Shown here: positions 34,700 through 45,662 of the stretch, piece by piece | Numbering within the stretch: the stretch's first letter is position 1 | Layout: every line of letters begins with the position of its first letter | Source of the DNA: Rhizomys pruinosus | Taxonomy: Eukaryota > Chordata > Mammalia > Rodentia > Spalacidae | NCBI GenBank assembly: GCA_009823505.1 | Contig: VZQC01010577.1 | Coordinates: forward strand, 2,074,540 to 2,138,539 | Direction of reading: 5' to 3' | Length of the DNA: 64,000 nt | Position numbers and translations under genes: made by a program | The notes under the pieces: generated by a model | Seen by the model: only the letters and a program-made list of their open reading frames with translations | Told to the model about the DNA's origin: nothing | Databases searched by the model: none

Positions 34700-34892
34700 G
34701 TTTAACCTGTATGAGTGCTTTGCTTGTATATACACCAATGTTGTGCAATGTCAATTGAGATCAAAGAGGCTGTCAAATCCTCTGGAACTGGTTTTACAGA
34801 TGATGTTAGAAGCAATATTAACTCTAGGAACAGAACCCCCAAGTCCTCTGCAAGATCAGCCAGTGCTCTTAACAACTGAGACATTTTTTTCA
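34700..34892 (-). mobile_element. Degenerate B2-like SINE
   Basis: Antisense B2 order is recognisable (GTTGTGCAATG, TCAAATCCTCTGGAACTGG, AAGTCCTCTGCAAGATCAGC, AGTGCTCTTAACAACTGAGA) but many bases differ. Old insertion. Confidence 0.7.
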
Positions 34893-35322
34893 ACTCCCTG
34901 AAATCATGTTTTTCTTAATCAACTATGAAAACTATAAAAGTATAAGATTGAGTTACATTACACATTTAGTTTAACTGCATTAGAACACAAAAAAGTTGTA
35001 GGTACAACAATCAGTTCATAAAATCATTTAAGGTGTTAAATATCAAAAGTGTGTTGATTAGAATCAGAATTTTAAATCTGTTAGAGATTCTACAGAATGA
35101 TTAGGTAAAACCTACCCTCTAGTTCCCAATGAAGACTAATATTCAGTAATAATATTGGAGAATGAACTGAGACAAATGTTAACACTGAACCTTTAGAAAA
35201 CAAACTATAGAACATACTGAGTCAGATGGATTCTTTAGTATAGCATGCATGGATTAATGTAAAAGAGACCAAGTGTTTTAAATTTGTTAATTTATAGCAA
35301 TGAATTTTTCTTTTCTGTAGAA
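34893..35322. other. Unassigned intronic/upstream sequence
   Basis: AT-rich, probably within the first intron of the OR5T-like gene if the upstream exon is real. No repeat recognised. Confidence 0.4.
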
Positions 35323-35324
35323 GT

Positions 35325-35442
35325 GGTAGAAAGTCAGGGTCTCACTTTTAGCTCAGGCTGGCCTTGACCTCATGACAATCATTCTTCTTTAGCCTCCCAA
35401 TTGCTGGGATTAATGGTGTGTGCCACAACATCTAATTCCCTA
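35325..35442 (-). mobile_element. Old B1 SINE
   Basis: AGTCAGGGTCTCACTTTTAG, CAGGCTGGCCTTGACCTCAT and TTGCTGGGATTAATGGTGTG are antisense B1 blocks. Confidence 0.82.
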
Positions 35443-35502
35443 TGAATCATTCTTCAGACACTATGCAGTTAGATTATGTAATCTTTAAAAACATACATTT
35501 AC

Positions 35503-35712
35503 AGGGGCTGGAGAGATGGCTCAGTGGTTAAGAGCATGGACTGCTCTTGCACAGGACCTGGGTTCGATTCCCAGCACCCACATGGTGGCTAAGAACTGTC
35601 TTTAACTCCAGTTCCAGGGCAATCTGACACCCTCTTCTGATCTCCGCGGCACCAACCTACATGCAGACAGCACATTCATACACATAAAAAATAAAACAAT
35701 AAAAAAGAGATG
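35503..35712 (+). mobile_element. B2-type SINE, short variant
   Basis: GGGGCTGGAGAGATGGCTCA, B box GGTTCGATTCCC, single CTCCAGTTCCAGGG block, tail AAAAAATAAAACAATAAAAA. Lacks part of the GCATTGCACGACACGGGTGC segment. Confidence 0.92.
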
Positions 35713-36399
35713 ATGCAGGAATAAATTCTTGTGCACATTACATTATTTACCTTACTCCAAATTTCTAGATTAATAGTTATCAGAGCCATGATTAAATCCA
35801 AAGTCTCAATTGCACTGCTTGCACCTTATAGTTTATTATGAGATAACATCTCCTTTTAAACATGGATTTATTGTACAATTAGAGTACCTATCCAGTTCAC
35901 TATGGAATTGAATCAAGACTCTAGCCTTTAATATATTTGAATATTTTTAAATAATTCAAACTGGAAGTTTTTAATGAAATTCATAGTCATCTCAATTGAA
36001 TACTTACGTGGTTAAGATATAAATTAAGTTTTATTTTTTCCCTGTTTTACCAAAATATCCTGAAATAAGTGAGAATGCCAAGTAGTTTTTACTTTCTAGT
36101 GATAGAGAATGATTCTTCTTTTTCCTTTGAGATAACTTCATGCATTGATAAAATGAAAGCACACACTATAAAGTAATACTTTTTGGCTGTTCAACAATAA
36201 GTCCAAAATATTTTCTGCTTTTCTAGGAAGCTTAATTTTTAATACCTAAGCAGACATATCAATAGATCATTTGTTGGTGAAGATCGAATCTATAGTGTTT
36301 CATGTCTATGTTAGGTGAGCCTGTTTAAGACAAAACAACATAGAGGTGCTAGAAGTGTTAGGTTCTAGCACTCAGCTGTCCCTCAGATTGTCTGAAATT

Positions 36400-36525
36400 T
36401 ATTCTTACCCAAAGAACAGCAAATGGAGGTTTGACTTTCTTGTGAATATGGCTAATTTAAGTCGTTTACAACAACTTATGTAACTGTGGAGATACTCAGA
36501 GGAGACACCCCAAGGGGAATAGTCC
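36400..36525 (-). promoter_or_regulatory. Candidate promoter and non-coding exon 1, OR5T-like copy 1
   Basis: Minus-strand order: an EBF/Olf-1-like palindrome (CCCCAAGGGGA at 36508-36518), a TAATT-containing 19-mer shared with the paralogue (36440-36458), CATTTGCTGTT, and a splice donor TTTGG|GTAAGAAT with GT at 36408-36407. It lies about 2.1 kb before the ATG, a typical distance for OR promoters. EBF and LHX2-type homeodomain sites are the known core of OR promoters. Inferred: transcription starts between the palindrome and the donor, and exon 1 is spliced to 34385. The start site itself is not visible. Confidence 0.5.
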
Positions 36526-36599
36526 CCGAATACCCGTTGTTTCAAAATAATAATGTAATGAATTTCTTCATTAAAAAAGAGCAGTGACAGAGTAAATGC

Positions 36600-36960
36600 C
36601 TAGATAATCCACACAACCTAATGAGATTTTTTCCACTATTGGATATATACTATACAAAATAATACATTTTATTGTGATAATTTGATATATACATCATGTA
36701 CTTTGATCATATTCAATTCCCAGTAACTTCTCTACTCCTCCAGTACCTCTGCTTATTATATAACTGTTCTCAAATATTCTCCCTTCTCTTCACATCAGAT
36801 ATTTATATGTGTATATGTGTTTCTAAGAGATATAGGATATAAACACATATATGTTATATACATACATACATACATAAGCACAATCATACTCATATTCCAC
36901 ACAAGAAAAAGATTCCAGTTGTTTCAGTATGATCTTTCTATACTATGCAATCAAAACGTG
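36600..36960 (-). mobile_element. Ancient L1 remnant
   Basis: Antisense old-mammalian L1 3' end by resemblance (GATATATACATCATGTACTT, TTCAATTCCCAGTAACTTCTC). The equivalent remnant lies at 44610-44800 in the paralogous flank, so it predates the duplication. Confidence 0.55.
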
Positions 36961-37325
36961 TGCTGTATTAGGCAACGTGTTTTTTATCTTCAATTTTATG
37001 TAGGAAATTCATAGGAGTGTCTAAAGCCTACATTGTTTGGGGTTCCTGTTTGGCCTCAGTGACCAACAATTAATTCATAAGGAGGTACTCACACATGGCG
37101 CTAGGTACCTGCTTAATAATTCATATCTTGTAGAAAGAGTTTTTCAAGCCAAGCAAAGTGTCTCCAGTCTAATACTTTTAAAAATATCAATTATATATTT
37201 TTGGGTTTGCTCACTAGATAGTAGTTTCTTTGAGAGTTTTTAATACTTTTCATTTGAATTTACCTTCTGCATTGTTTACTTTTTATTTCAACACATCCTA
37301 GAGATAACGGGAAAGGATTCTCAGT
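36961..37325. other. Unassigned non-coding stretch
   Basis: Nothing recognised; only short open frames without motifs. Confidence 0.45.
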
Positions 37326-37676
37326 AATGGATAATCTAGATCTGGTTAACATGTAAGCATGTCAATGGGTGATTGTCCCAGTTGGTGTTTATCCAACACA
37401 CTGTGGGCAGCACCATTCCCTTGTAAGTATACTTGAACTGCGTAGGAATAAAAGACACAAGCTGGAAAACAGCAAGTGGCAAGAATATTTATTTCTTGCT
37501 CTCAATTGTAGATATTGTGTGATTAGCTGCTTTGAGTTCCTACTTTGACTTCCCTTCAATGATAGATGTAAACTGGAATTATAACCTGAATAAACCTCTT
37601 TCCTCCCCTAAGTTAATTTGGTCATGTTTTTTTTTTTTTTTTTTATCACAGCAACAGAAGTGAAGCAAGAATACAC
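37326..37676 (+). mobile_element. Old LTR, ERVL-MaLR-like
   Basis: The body ends with CCTGAATAAACCTCTTTCCT (polyadenylation signal), GGTCATG, a poly(T), and ATCACAGCAACAGAAGTGAA. This is the same 3' end design as the LTRs at 52-54 kb. The T20 tract at 37627-37646 interrupts it. Confidence 0.6.
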
Positions 37677-38650
37677 TCATACTGATAGAAGCAGATAAAG
37701 AGGAGTCTTTGCTTTCAGCTGTGCACCCACTGGTGCCCCCTGCAGGTGGAATGGTTGGTTCCAATCCAAGGGTCCCACAATGGTATCAAATCTGATCAGA
37801 GAGCACTTGATTCCCTCTATAATGGTTAAGCCACAAGTGGGTCTATTGTGCCTGGCAGGTTGGTCATCTTTTTCTTAGAGTTCATTGCTGGTCAAGGCCT
37901 ATGACTGCTTGAAGGTTCTTCCTTGGCAAGCCCAAACAACCATCAATTATGCCCTGTGCTACACACTGGGGTCCCTCCCTGCCATGGTCACCCAAATGAG
38001 GTCCAGCAAGCACGCATCCTGTCTTGATCTTCCTGCACTGGCCTCCATGAAATAGCATGGGTAATCAAACAATGGCAGTCTACTCTCTGAAGAGTCTGGA
38101 ATCCCAGTAGCCACCCAGTCCACACACTGGGCATCTCCATAGTCCCCATCTGGCATTGAAGATTTGAAGGATTCTCAAGTTTTATATCTGAAATACAATT
38201 TCTCTGACCTTATTGATTATTTATTTCTGGTTATACATTCCTTTTTGGATGCTTAAGGCCACACAATCAGCCCACATTAACCAAGGTTTCTGTTTTCTCA
38301 AGGTCAGTTGAGGATCTGGTCCTCAAGTGTCACTCAGGGTTTTTTTTTGGGGGGGGGAGGGGTGGCACCTGGCTCCTTTTGGTCTTTCAACCACCAGTTC
38401 CATCCACTCGAGGACACAGTTAGATCTTGCTAGACCAGGCTTCTCTCTTTGGAGCATGAACAGACTTTCCTCTTTATAGGGTGGACACTGGTTGGAGTCC
38501 CATCGGTGGATCTCCAAGACCTCCCTGCACAGGAAGACTGGTGACTCACATTTGCAGGACATTTCAGGAGATGCCCCCATGCATATTCCCCTGAGATTTA
38601 GTTGATCTCTGACAGCAAGGAACAAAGTTATCCCTTAGGTCCCTCAGCCA
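37677..38650 (-). mobile_element. Old L1 3' UTR (Lx-like)
   Basis: ATAATGGTTAAGCCACAAGT and GTGCCTGGCAGGTTGGTCAT recall antisense older L1 3' UTR sequence, and it leads into L1 3' UTR and ORF2 further right. Has a G-run at 38350-38358. Family call is tentative. Confidence 0.45.
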
Positions 38651-38689
38651 AATTGGTATGGGCATTAAGTATGGTCATTAAGCACCCAG

Positions 38690-39948
38690 AAAGTCTAAGT
38701 TACACCAGCTTGATACATCACACCTATACTAAAATTGTGTCTTCTGGAAAACAAACTGTTATTTCCATATGATATTTCTTGATTCATCTTTTTCCATTTT
38801 GACTTCATGTTACACTGTAATACGTATACATGTCCACCATCATATACCAAAAATCCGTAGTCTGAAAATAAGTGATAGGTTAGTTTTAGGACCCGTCTAG
38901 GGATTCATAACATAAGAGCATGCTTGTGTTCAGATAGTGGGGAATATAGCATTAATGCTGCTCAATTTGCCTTAGAACTAGGTACTTGGTGCTATCATCC
39001 ACAGATGAAAGATGACATTCATCGTTTATTTTTCTGGGACTGTGTTACTTCACTTAACATAATATCTTCTAGTTCCATCCATTTACCTGCAAATTTCATT
39101 TACTGCTGCATAGAACTCCATTGTGTAGATGTACCACATTTTCTCTATCCACTCGCCGGTTGAGAGGCACTTGGGTTGGTTCCAGCTCTTTGCTATTGTG
39201 AAGAGAGCTGCTATAAACATGGCTGTGCATGTATCTTTGCGGTAGGATTCATCTTGTGGATATATACCCAGAAGTGGTATGGCTGGGTCAGGTGGTAGGC
39301 TCATTCCTAGGTTTGTTTTTATTTTTGGTCTTTTTCGAGATAGGGTCACCCTGTAGCCCCAGCTGTCCTGGAACTCACTCTGTAGACCAGGCTGGCCTTG
39401 AACTCACAAAGATCCACCTGCCTCTGCCTCCCAAGTGCTAGGATTAAAGGCATGCTGCCTTCCATAATGGAGTTTGCATCCCCACCAGCAGTGGATGTGT
39501 GTTCCCCTTTCCCCACAACCTCTCCAGCATTTGGTATCATTTGTTTTCCTGATCCTAGACAGCCTTATCAGAGTGAGATGATATCTTAAATTGGTTTTGA
39601 TCTGCATTTCCTTAATTATTAGTGATGTTGAACACTTTTTAAGATGTTTCTCTTCCATCTCTATTTCCTCACTTTTAAGATCTCTGTTCAGCTCTTTACT
39701 CCATTTTTTGAGTCATTTGTTTTCTTACTTGTTTGTTTTTTGAGTAGTTTATATATTCTGGAAGTTAGTGCTCTGTCAGACGTATCAGGAGTGAAGGTTT
39801 CTTTTCACTTCCCTGATCATTTCTTTTGCTGTACAGAAGCTTTTGAGTTTTATAAGGTCCCACTTGTCAACTGTCAACCTTGTTTCCTGTGACGCTGCTG
39901 TCTGATTTAAAAAGTCTTTTCCTATGCCTATGTCTTGTAGGTTATACC
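38690..39948 (-). mobile_element. L1 fragment, 3' UTR part plus ORF2 C-terminus
   Basis: Antisense 3' UTR (38690-38990) and then ORF2 from the stop region inward: CTTCACTTAACATAATATCT, GTACCACATTTTCTCTATCC, and the Cys-motif region near 39500. It ends at TATGTCTTGTAGGTTATACC. Interrupted by a B1 and without a long frame. Confidence 0.88.
39318..39456 (-). mobile_element. B1 SINE inserted in L1
   Basis: Antisense B1: GATAGGGTCACCCTGTAGCC, CAGGCTGGCCTTGAACTCAC, CTAGGATTAAAGGCATG. The first bases of the SINE (CACCATGCCCGGC side) are missing. Confidence 0.92.
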
Positions 39949-40646
39949 TTCTGTGCAGCCCACAGCCATTACAATTTGAAAGCCTTCAAGTCTGGCTGCA
40001 TGTGATCAATACTGTCAAATAATGCAAGCATGTTGAGGTAGTCTGTGTTTCTTCTAACACAGGTTTAATTGCCTCTGTATACCTTGAAAGCTAAATCAAG
40101 GAGAGCACTTCCCTTGATTGTCCTGTTCGGTCAGATAGTATCACAAAGAAAGCCCTCCATTGGAAGAAAATATTTGTACCACTGTTAAATTCATTAAACC
40201 AATTCTGAAAAAAATTGTTGAATTCTATGTATTAGTGGCTCTTTTTTTTTCTGTAATCCATGAATGAAGAGAATACTTAAGGTACTAAGTTCACAAAGAA
40301 ACAAAATTAATGAAACTTAAATAAATGAAATTAAGAGAATGAAAGCTTCTTAAATTAATATTTGAGTCTCACAATCTTTGATGAAAACAGGTTAAAATAT
40401 ATGTAGGAAAAATATACTATTGTTCTTGGAAGTGGGAGATATGGGATAATGGTGGCTGTAGAAGTAGAAAAGAGTGTAAGAATCAAAGGAAATTTTTGAC
40501 CAATCACAGTGGGGGTCAATATCATAGCTATTCCAGTGAGGATGTATGGTATTCTGAAGGGAACAAATCCTGAACAATCTTCACTATGAATCATTTTTCT
40601 GCTGGCATTCTTTAATGTAAATATGATGTGAAAAATTTGAATGATA
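39949..40646. other. Unassigned non-coding stretch
   Basis: No gene or repeat recognised. Minus frames at 40594-40355 have no known motif. Confidence 0.45.
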
Positions 40647-40647
40647 G

Positions 40648-40795
40648 CCAGGCATGGTGCCCCATGCCTTTAATCCCAGCACTCTAATCAGGAGACAGAG
40701 GCAGGCAGATCTCTGTGAGTTCAAGGCTAGCCTGATCTACATAGAAAGCTACAGGCCAGCTGGAACTAAGGGGAGACCCTGTCTCAAAAAGATTA
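40648..40795 (+). mobile_element. B1 SINE
   Basis: AGCCAGGCATGGTGCCCCAT ... GAGTTCAAGGCTAGCCTGAT ... GGAGACCCTGTCTCAAAAA. The flanking TGAATGAT occurs on both sides (about 40640-40647 and 40804-40811), fitting a target duplication. Confidence 0.93.
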
Positions 40796-40811
40796 AAAAA
40801 ATGTGAATGAT

Positions 40812-41346
40812 TAATTGTTCTTTGCTGGGGTCAATGAAAAAATGAGGTCTCCCTATGCTATACATGTCATAATGTAGAAAATCCAACTTCTTCTATACAG
40901 TCCAGGCATGGCATCTAGGATTTTGTGCACCTACCTGGTCAACTCTGAATTAGAATGAATATGTGGCTTTACATATCTAAGAAAAGAACAATTGCTTTTT
41001 TACATATAAAACTATAAGGCTGTTTTTAACTGAAAGTAAGGGATCCTATAAAATATTATTTAAATACAAGTTAAAATATAAAGATATTAAAGATTATATA
41101 AGCATACATCTATGTCTTTATTTGTTTCATGTAGAACAAGATATATGGATGAACTTATATTATAAAAATTAGAAGAAACAAATGAATGAAATAGATCTCT
41201 ATGCACTCAAAATGGATAGGAGAGGTTAACCCATGTTCTTTAATTTTAAGTTTGCAAGTACTTGAAATAAAATAATAAATTATAAACAAATTAAAATATT
41301 TTTCATCATACTTCTCCCTACTTATGTAAAAAAAATGTCAGTCTTG
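40812..41346. other. Unassigned AT-rich stretch
   Basis: 3' flank of the OR5T-like copy 2; nothing recognised. Confidence 0.45.
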
Positions 41347-41347
41347 T

Positions 41348-41560
41348 GGGCTGAAGCCATGGCTCAGTGATTGTAAAAAGATACTGCCGTTCCAAAGGAT
41401 ATATGTTTGTCTCCCTCCACCCATGGCTGACTGCTCACATCCAACTGCAACTTCAGCTCAAAGGGTTTCACCTATGTTTTCTAGTCTATTCTTGGTACTG
41501 CATTCACACATACCTACACACATATATACATAAAAGTAATATACCATCTTTAGAAAAGGC
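41348..41560 (+). mobile_element. Degenerate B2/B3-like SINE
   Basis: GGGCTGAAGCCATGGCTCAG and later CACCCATGGCTGACTGCTCA...CATCCAACTGCAACT follow B2/B3 order at low similarity. Position relative to the OR stop parallels 33059-33250. Confidence 0.5.
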
Positions 41561-41626
41561 ATCAAATAAAAATATCACTATATTTTTGTTTCACATTAAT
41601 GTGGAAATATACTTTATTCTTTAAAC

Positions 41627-42547
41627 TTATCTTTTCCCCAACACCTTTTTCATTGCCTTGTTAACATCTTTGTTCCTCAGACTGTAGATGACAGGGTTCA
41701 GCATGGGAATCACAATGCTGTATAACATGGACACAATCATGTCCTGCTCCAAAGCATAGTTGGAACTTGGTCTCACACACATGAAAATAACAGTACCATG
41801 GGAAACAGACACTACAGTCAGATGAGAGCCACAGGTAGAGAACACTTTTCGTAACCCTTCAGAGGAGTGCATTCTTAGAACGGCCCCCAGAATGAAACTG
41901 TAGGAGACCAGGACAACAAGGACAGTGAATAGCTCAATAGACCCAGCACAGAAGAAGAGAAGAAGTTGGTTTGTGTGGGTATCAGAACAAGAAATCTGAA
42001 GAAGAGCAGGGGTATCACAGAAGAAGTGCTCAATTTCACTGGATCCACAGAATGATAGGCTGAAGGTGGACACTGTGTGAATAACAGCATGCAGGATTCC
42101 ACCTGTGTAAGAAGCAATGATGAGTGGAACGCAGACTCTGGGTGACATGATCATGGAGTACTGAAGTGGGCTGCGGATGGCTACATAACGGTCATAAGCC
42201 ATTGCTGCAAGCAGAAAGAATTCAGTGGTTCCAAAAGTAATGGCAAGGAACATCTGTACTGCACATCCAAGGAAGGAAATGGCTTTCTTCTTTGACATAA
42301 AATCTACTAACATTTGAGGAGTGATAACAGAGGAATAACAGGCATCAACCGAAGACAATGCACTAAGAAAATAATACATGGGGTTATGAAGTCGGGAGTC
42401 TGCAATGACCAAGACAATCATTCCTAAATTTCCCAGGAGAGTGAAAAGGTAAATTGCTAGAAACAGGAAGAAGAATAAGATCTCCAGGTCAGGGTTGTGC
42501 GTGAAGCCCTTCAGTACAAATTCAATCACTTCAGAATTATTCCCCAT
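41627..42547 (-). CDS. Olfactory receptor, OR5T-like copy 2 (class II)
   Basis: Intact 306-residue odorant receptor from ATG 42547. Seen: NNS glycosylation site at residue 3, GN (39-40), NPMYYF (55-60), C95 and C177, [10 protein letters not shown] (116-125), [10 protein letters not shown] (234-243) and NPVIY in TM7. It shares the whole length with the copy at 33444-34373 without gaps; differences concentrate in TM1, TM4 (residues 131-140) and TM5. The [11 protein letters not shown]ys is Arg here and His in the sister gene. The two genes lie on the same strand about 8.2 kb apart inside a tandem duplication. Ligand unknown. Confidence 0.96.
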   Translation of the reverse strand: MGNNSEVIEFVLKGFTHNPDLEILFFFLFLAIYLFTLLGNLGMIVLVIADSRLHNPMYYFLSALSSVDACYSSVITPQMLVDFMSKKKAISFLGCAVQMFLAITFGTTEFFLLAAMAYDRYVAIRSPLQYSMIMSPRVCVPLIIASYTGGILHAVIHTVSTFSLSFCGSSEIEHFFCDTPALLQISCSDTHTNQLLLFFCAGSIELFTVLVVLVSYSFILGAVLRMHSSEGLRKVFSTCGSHLTVVSVSHGTVIFMCVRPSSNYALEQDMIVSMLYSIVIPMLNPVIYSLRNKDVNKAMKKVLGKR

Positions 42548-42553
42548 GTTGAA

Positions 42554-42575
42554 ATCTCAAAGAAGAAAGTTGAAA
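42554..42575 (-). promoter_or_regulatory. Candidate splice acceptor, OR5T-like copy 2
   Basis: The minus strand reads CAACTTTCTTCTTTGAG with AG at 42557-42556, then ATTTCAAC and the ATG. Aligned with the acceptor of the paralogue. Confidence 0.6.
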
Positions 42576-42649
42576 ATAACCATGAAATAAATGATGGTTC
42601 AAATTTATCTGGAAGCATTTATACACCACTTTGGATTTTAGAGACAACA

Positions 42650-42651
<2 letters not shown>

Positions 42652-42702
<51 letters not shown>
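42652..42702. repeat. (CA)n microsatellite
   Basis: About 25 CA units, roughly 100 bp upstream of the OR5T-like copy 2 start; absent from the paralogous flank. Confidence 0.96.
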
Positions 42703-42703
<1 letters not shown>

Positions 42704-43226
42704 GTACACTCACACAAGTATACCTTTCATGAATTTCCAAGCAGTGAACTTTGGTGTCTCAAATCTCTATGCTCTAATCATTATAGATCTAGTTTGCAGG
42801 ATGTGATTATTTGCCCAGTTTCCTGACTTCATGGAATTTCTTCAACAATGTTTTGTACTGCTCAATCTACTATTGAAGTTTCTTATGTATTTTTATTTTA
42901 AAACATTTTCAAACACAAAAATAACATTCAACATCTTGAGACAATGTGTCTGGGTGAAGGTGTTGGAAAATAATTCAGAATTTTGTATCTATCAGTGTAT
43001 ATAACTTGGTAAAACTGGCATAACTTTATCCTATGATTGTGAGTATTACTTAATTTATTATATTGTAGTATAAATTAGAGCAAGATTGTGTTAAAATTGA
43101 ATCTTTAACAAACTATAGACAGGCTGAACTATGTTGAACCTCCACTCTACATGCAATCATTAATTACATTCTGGGATTAATAGTCTAAGTCCCAACTCTT
43201 GACTCCCTTTAAATTATTTTCTTTTT
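42703..43226. other. Unassigned intronic/upstream sequence
   Basis: AT-rich, probably first-intron sequence of OR5T-like copy 2; no repeat recognised. Confidence 0.4.
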
Positions 43227-43227
43227 C

Positions 43228-43378
43228 TTTTCTTTTGTTCTTTTTGAGACAGGGTCTCCATTTAGTCTCAGCTAGCCTGGAACTTGATGTGTAGACCAGG
43301 CTGGCCTTGAACTCACAGAGATCTGCCTGCCTCTGCCTTCAAAGTGCTAGGATTAAAGGCATGTGCCACAATGAATAT
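43228..43378 (-). mobile_element. B1 SINE
   Basis: TTTTTGAGACAGGGTCTCCA, AGACCAGGCTGGCCTTGAAC and CTAGGATTAAAGGCATGTGC in antisense order. Confidence 0.92.
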
Positions 43379-43669
43379 ACAGTTCTGTGGATTTTATGAT
43401 TTTTTAAAAAATATATAATTGCCAGTTACAAGAGTGCTATTCACTATATTTCTATGGGCTTATTTATGTTTTAAGTAAATAAGGGATTTTATCCTGTTAG
43501 GGAGAAGTCAATTTGACCACATACTAAAAGCATTTTATAGAAACTATAAAGAAACAATATATTGCTCATCTCCTAAAACTAATATAAATCTACTTCTGAA
43601 AATCCAATTTTAAAAGAAAGTAAAGAATCTCAAATATTCTAATTTCATAATTAAATACTAAAGTGCCAC

Positions 43670-44800
43670 ATAACAGAAATGGTAACACAGTTTATTGAAC
43701 AGCTGCTGCAGGGCAAATTTTGCACACATCGCATGACTTACCTGACAGTAAATTTCATAGTTAATATTTGCCAGAGCCATGGAATAGCCCAAAGTCTCCA
43801 TTACATTGCATGTACTTTTCACGTTTATTATGAAACACCACCTCCCATTATAGACTAATTCATTGTACAACTGTACTCTCCCATATCCTGCCTGAAAAGA
43901 ATTCAAGTAAAATCCAAATGTTGATGCACTTGGATAATTTAAAGTAATTAAAGTGGGAGAAATTTAATGAAATATGTAGTCATCCCACCTGAATTCTAGA
44001 TCTTATCATCATGATAAATTTTAAAGTATTATTTTCCTTATATTAAAATACATAATCTCTGATGATTGACCTTGTGGATTGTTTCTGACATTCTGTATAA
44101 GGATTCATGCCCTGCCTTCCCACTCACTTCATTTATCAGAACAGTGAAAGCCCACTCTTTAATTACAATCACTCTTTCTTGCTATATAAAGTTGGACAAT
44201 TCTGGTTTTTCCTTCTTTTCCAGGAAGTCTTATTTTTCATTCCTGTGCCAGCCAGGTAATGGATCATATTTTGATGAAAATATAAATTTTGCAAAAACAA
44301 TACTCTCTAGCATTTGAGGATTTAATAGGAGAAATGATACAGGTGTCATTTCTCCTATTTAAAATGTTAGGTACTAGCTCTCAATCATCCCTAAAATTAT
44401 TTGTAATTCACTCTTACCTAAACAACAGCAAATGAATGTATGGATTTGTTGTGAATATGGCTAATTTCATTTGTTTATATCCACTTATTCAACTCTGATG
44501 AAGCCCACGGGAGATAGACAAATGAGACAAATGTGATTATGTCCCAATTGTCTATTAGCTCAAAGTAGCAGCATAATAATTGCTGCAAAATAAAATAATA
44601 AAGGATTCTTTCCTAATGCTATATTTTCACCATATTATTCACCTACTTGACCATATTCACTGCCCACTACTCTCTAATGTCCCTGCTGATCTGCCTCTTT
44701 TACTCAAATAATCCCCTTTTCTATTTCCAGGTTAAAGAAAATATGATTCCCCTGTGCATTTTGCTTAACATAATAATTTATAATTTCATTTACTTGCCAC
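43670..44800 (-). repeat. Segmental duplication, 5' flank of OR5T-like copy 2
   Basis: Partner of 35740-36960. The two flanks stay collinear from the intron through the candidate exon 1 and promoter to an ancient L1 remnant; SINEs present in only one copy were inserted later. Confidence 0.8.
44405..44525 (-). promoter_or_regulatory. Candidate promoter and non-coding exon 1, OR5T-like copy 2
   Basis: Aligned with 36400-36525. EBF-like palindrome core CCCACGGGA at 44514-44522, a GGATATAAAC TATA-like string on the minus strand near 44480-44489, the shared 19-mer at 44449-44467, and a consensus splice donor TTTAG|GTAAGAG with GT at 44417-44416. Distance from palindrome to ATG is about 1.97 kb. 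The palindrome halves are kept although the two central bases differ from the paralogue (AC versus AA), which argues that the element is constrained. Confidence 0.5.
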
Positions 44801-45276
44801 AAATGAAACAATTTCTTCACTCTTTATGGCTAAATACCACCACTCTTATACATACACACAGCATTCTCTTTGTCTAATCAATGGTGAGCATATAGGCTTT
44901 TCTCTTATTGTGGTTGTTGTAAATAGTGTGATTAACATGAGTGTTCAGGCATTTTGCTGTAAGATGGTTAAGATTTCTTTAGGAGCATTCCCAGGAAAAT
45001 ACACCTAGATATGGAAATTCATTTTTAGTTTTTTGAAACATCTGCATATTCATCTTTATAGCACTTGCAATAATTCCATTTCCACAAGCATGGATGACAG
45101 CACCTCACAACACCACCCTCCATGCATCATTTTCACCAGCATTTCTTGGTATTTATTTACTTTCTAACATCATTTATGACCAAAGAGATTAAATCATAAT
45201 ATGCTCATAATTTGAATTTTCCCTGGATGGTGAGGATGTTGAAAGTTTTATTTTTATATATGTATCAGCAATTCCT
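44610..45276 (-). mobile_element. Ancient mammalian L1 remnant
   Basis: Antisense old L1: TTATTGTGGTTGTTGTAAAT, TTTTTAGTTTTTTGAAACAT, TTCACCAGCATTTCTTGGT correspond in order to the familiar L1 3' end of ORF2. Highly diverged. Confidence 0.7.
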
Positions 45277-45440
45277 TTTTTTTTTTTTTTTTTTGGTCTT
45301 TTCGAAACAGGGTCTCCTTGTAGCCCCAGCTGTCCTGGAACTCACTCTGTAGACCAGGCTGGCCTTGAACTCACAAAGATCCACCTGCCTCTGCTTCCCA
45401 AGTGCTAGGATTAAAGGCGTGCACCACCATGCCCGGCTGC
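45277..45440 (-). mobile_element. B1 SINE, young
   Basis: T18 tract, then GGTCTTTTCGAAACAGGGTC, CAGGCTGGCCTTGAACTCAC and CACCATGCCCGGC. Complete and well preserved. Confidence 0.94.
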
Positions 45441-45592
45441 GTTTGTCTTTTTAAATTTTTGTCTGTTTGTTGAAACAGGATCTCACTGTAGGCCAGCTGA
45501 CCTGGAACTCACTGATTAAACCAGGCTAGCCTCCATCTCAAAGGGATCCTGTGTTTCCTAAATGTATCAAAGGCTGTGCCACCATCCTCTGT
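45441..45592 (-). mobile_element. B1 SINE, old, adjacent to a young copy
   Basis: Diverged antisense B1 (GTTGAAACAGGATCTCACTG, ACCAGGCTAGCCTCCATCTC) directly following the young copy; two separate insertions. Confidence 0.8.
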
Positions 45593-45662
45593 TTATATGT
45601 ACTTTTTATTTAGGAGATACTTCTCTCTGAAATCTCTTAGGATTATTTATATTTGCTTTTCT

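Larger units (their letters stand above)
35740..36960 (-). repeat. Segmental duplication, 5' flank of OR5T-like copy 1
   Basis: Collinear with 43670-44800. Matching blocks include CAGAGCCATG...CCAAAGTCTC, TTTATTATGA...AACA.CTCC, ATTGTACAA, TTGTGAATATGGCTAATTT and the old L1 remnant at the distal end. Together with the coding regions this defines a tandem duplication with a period of roughly 8 kb. Confidence 0.8.
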
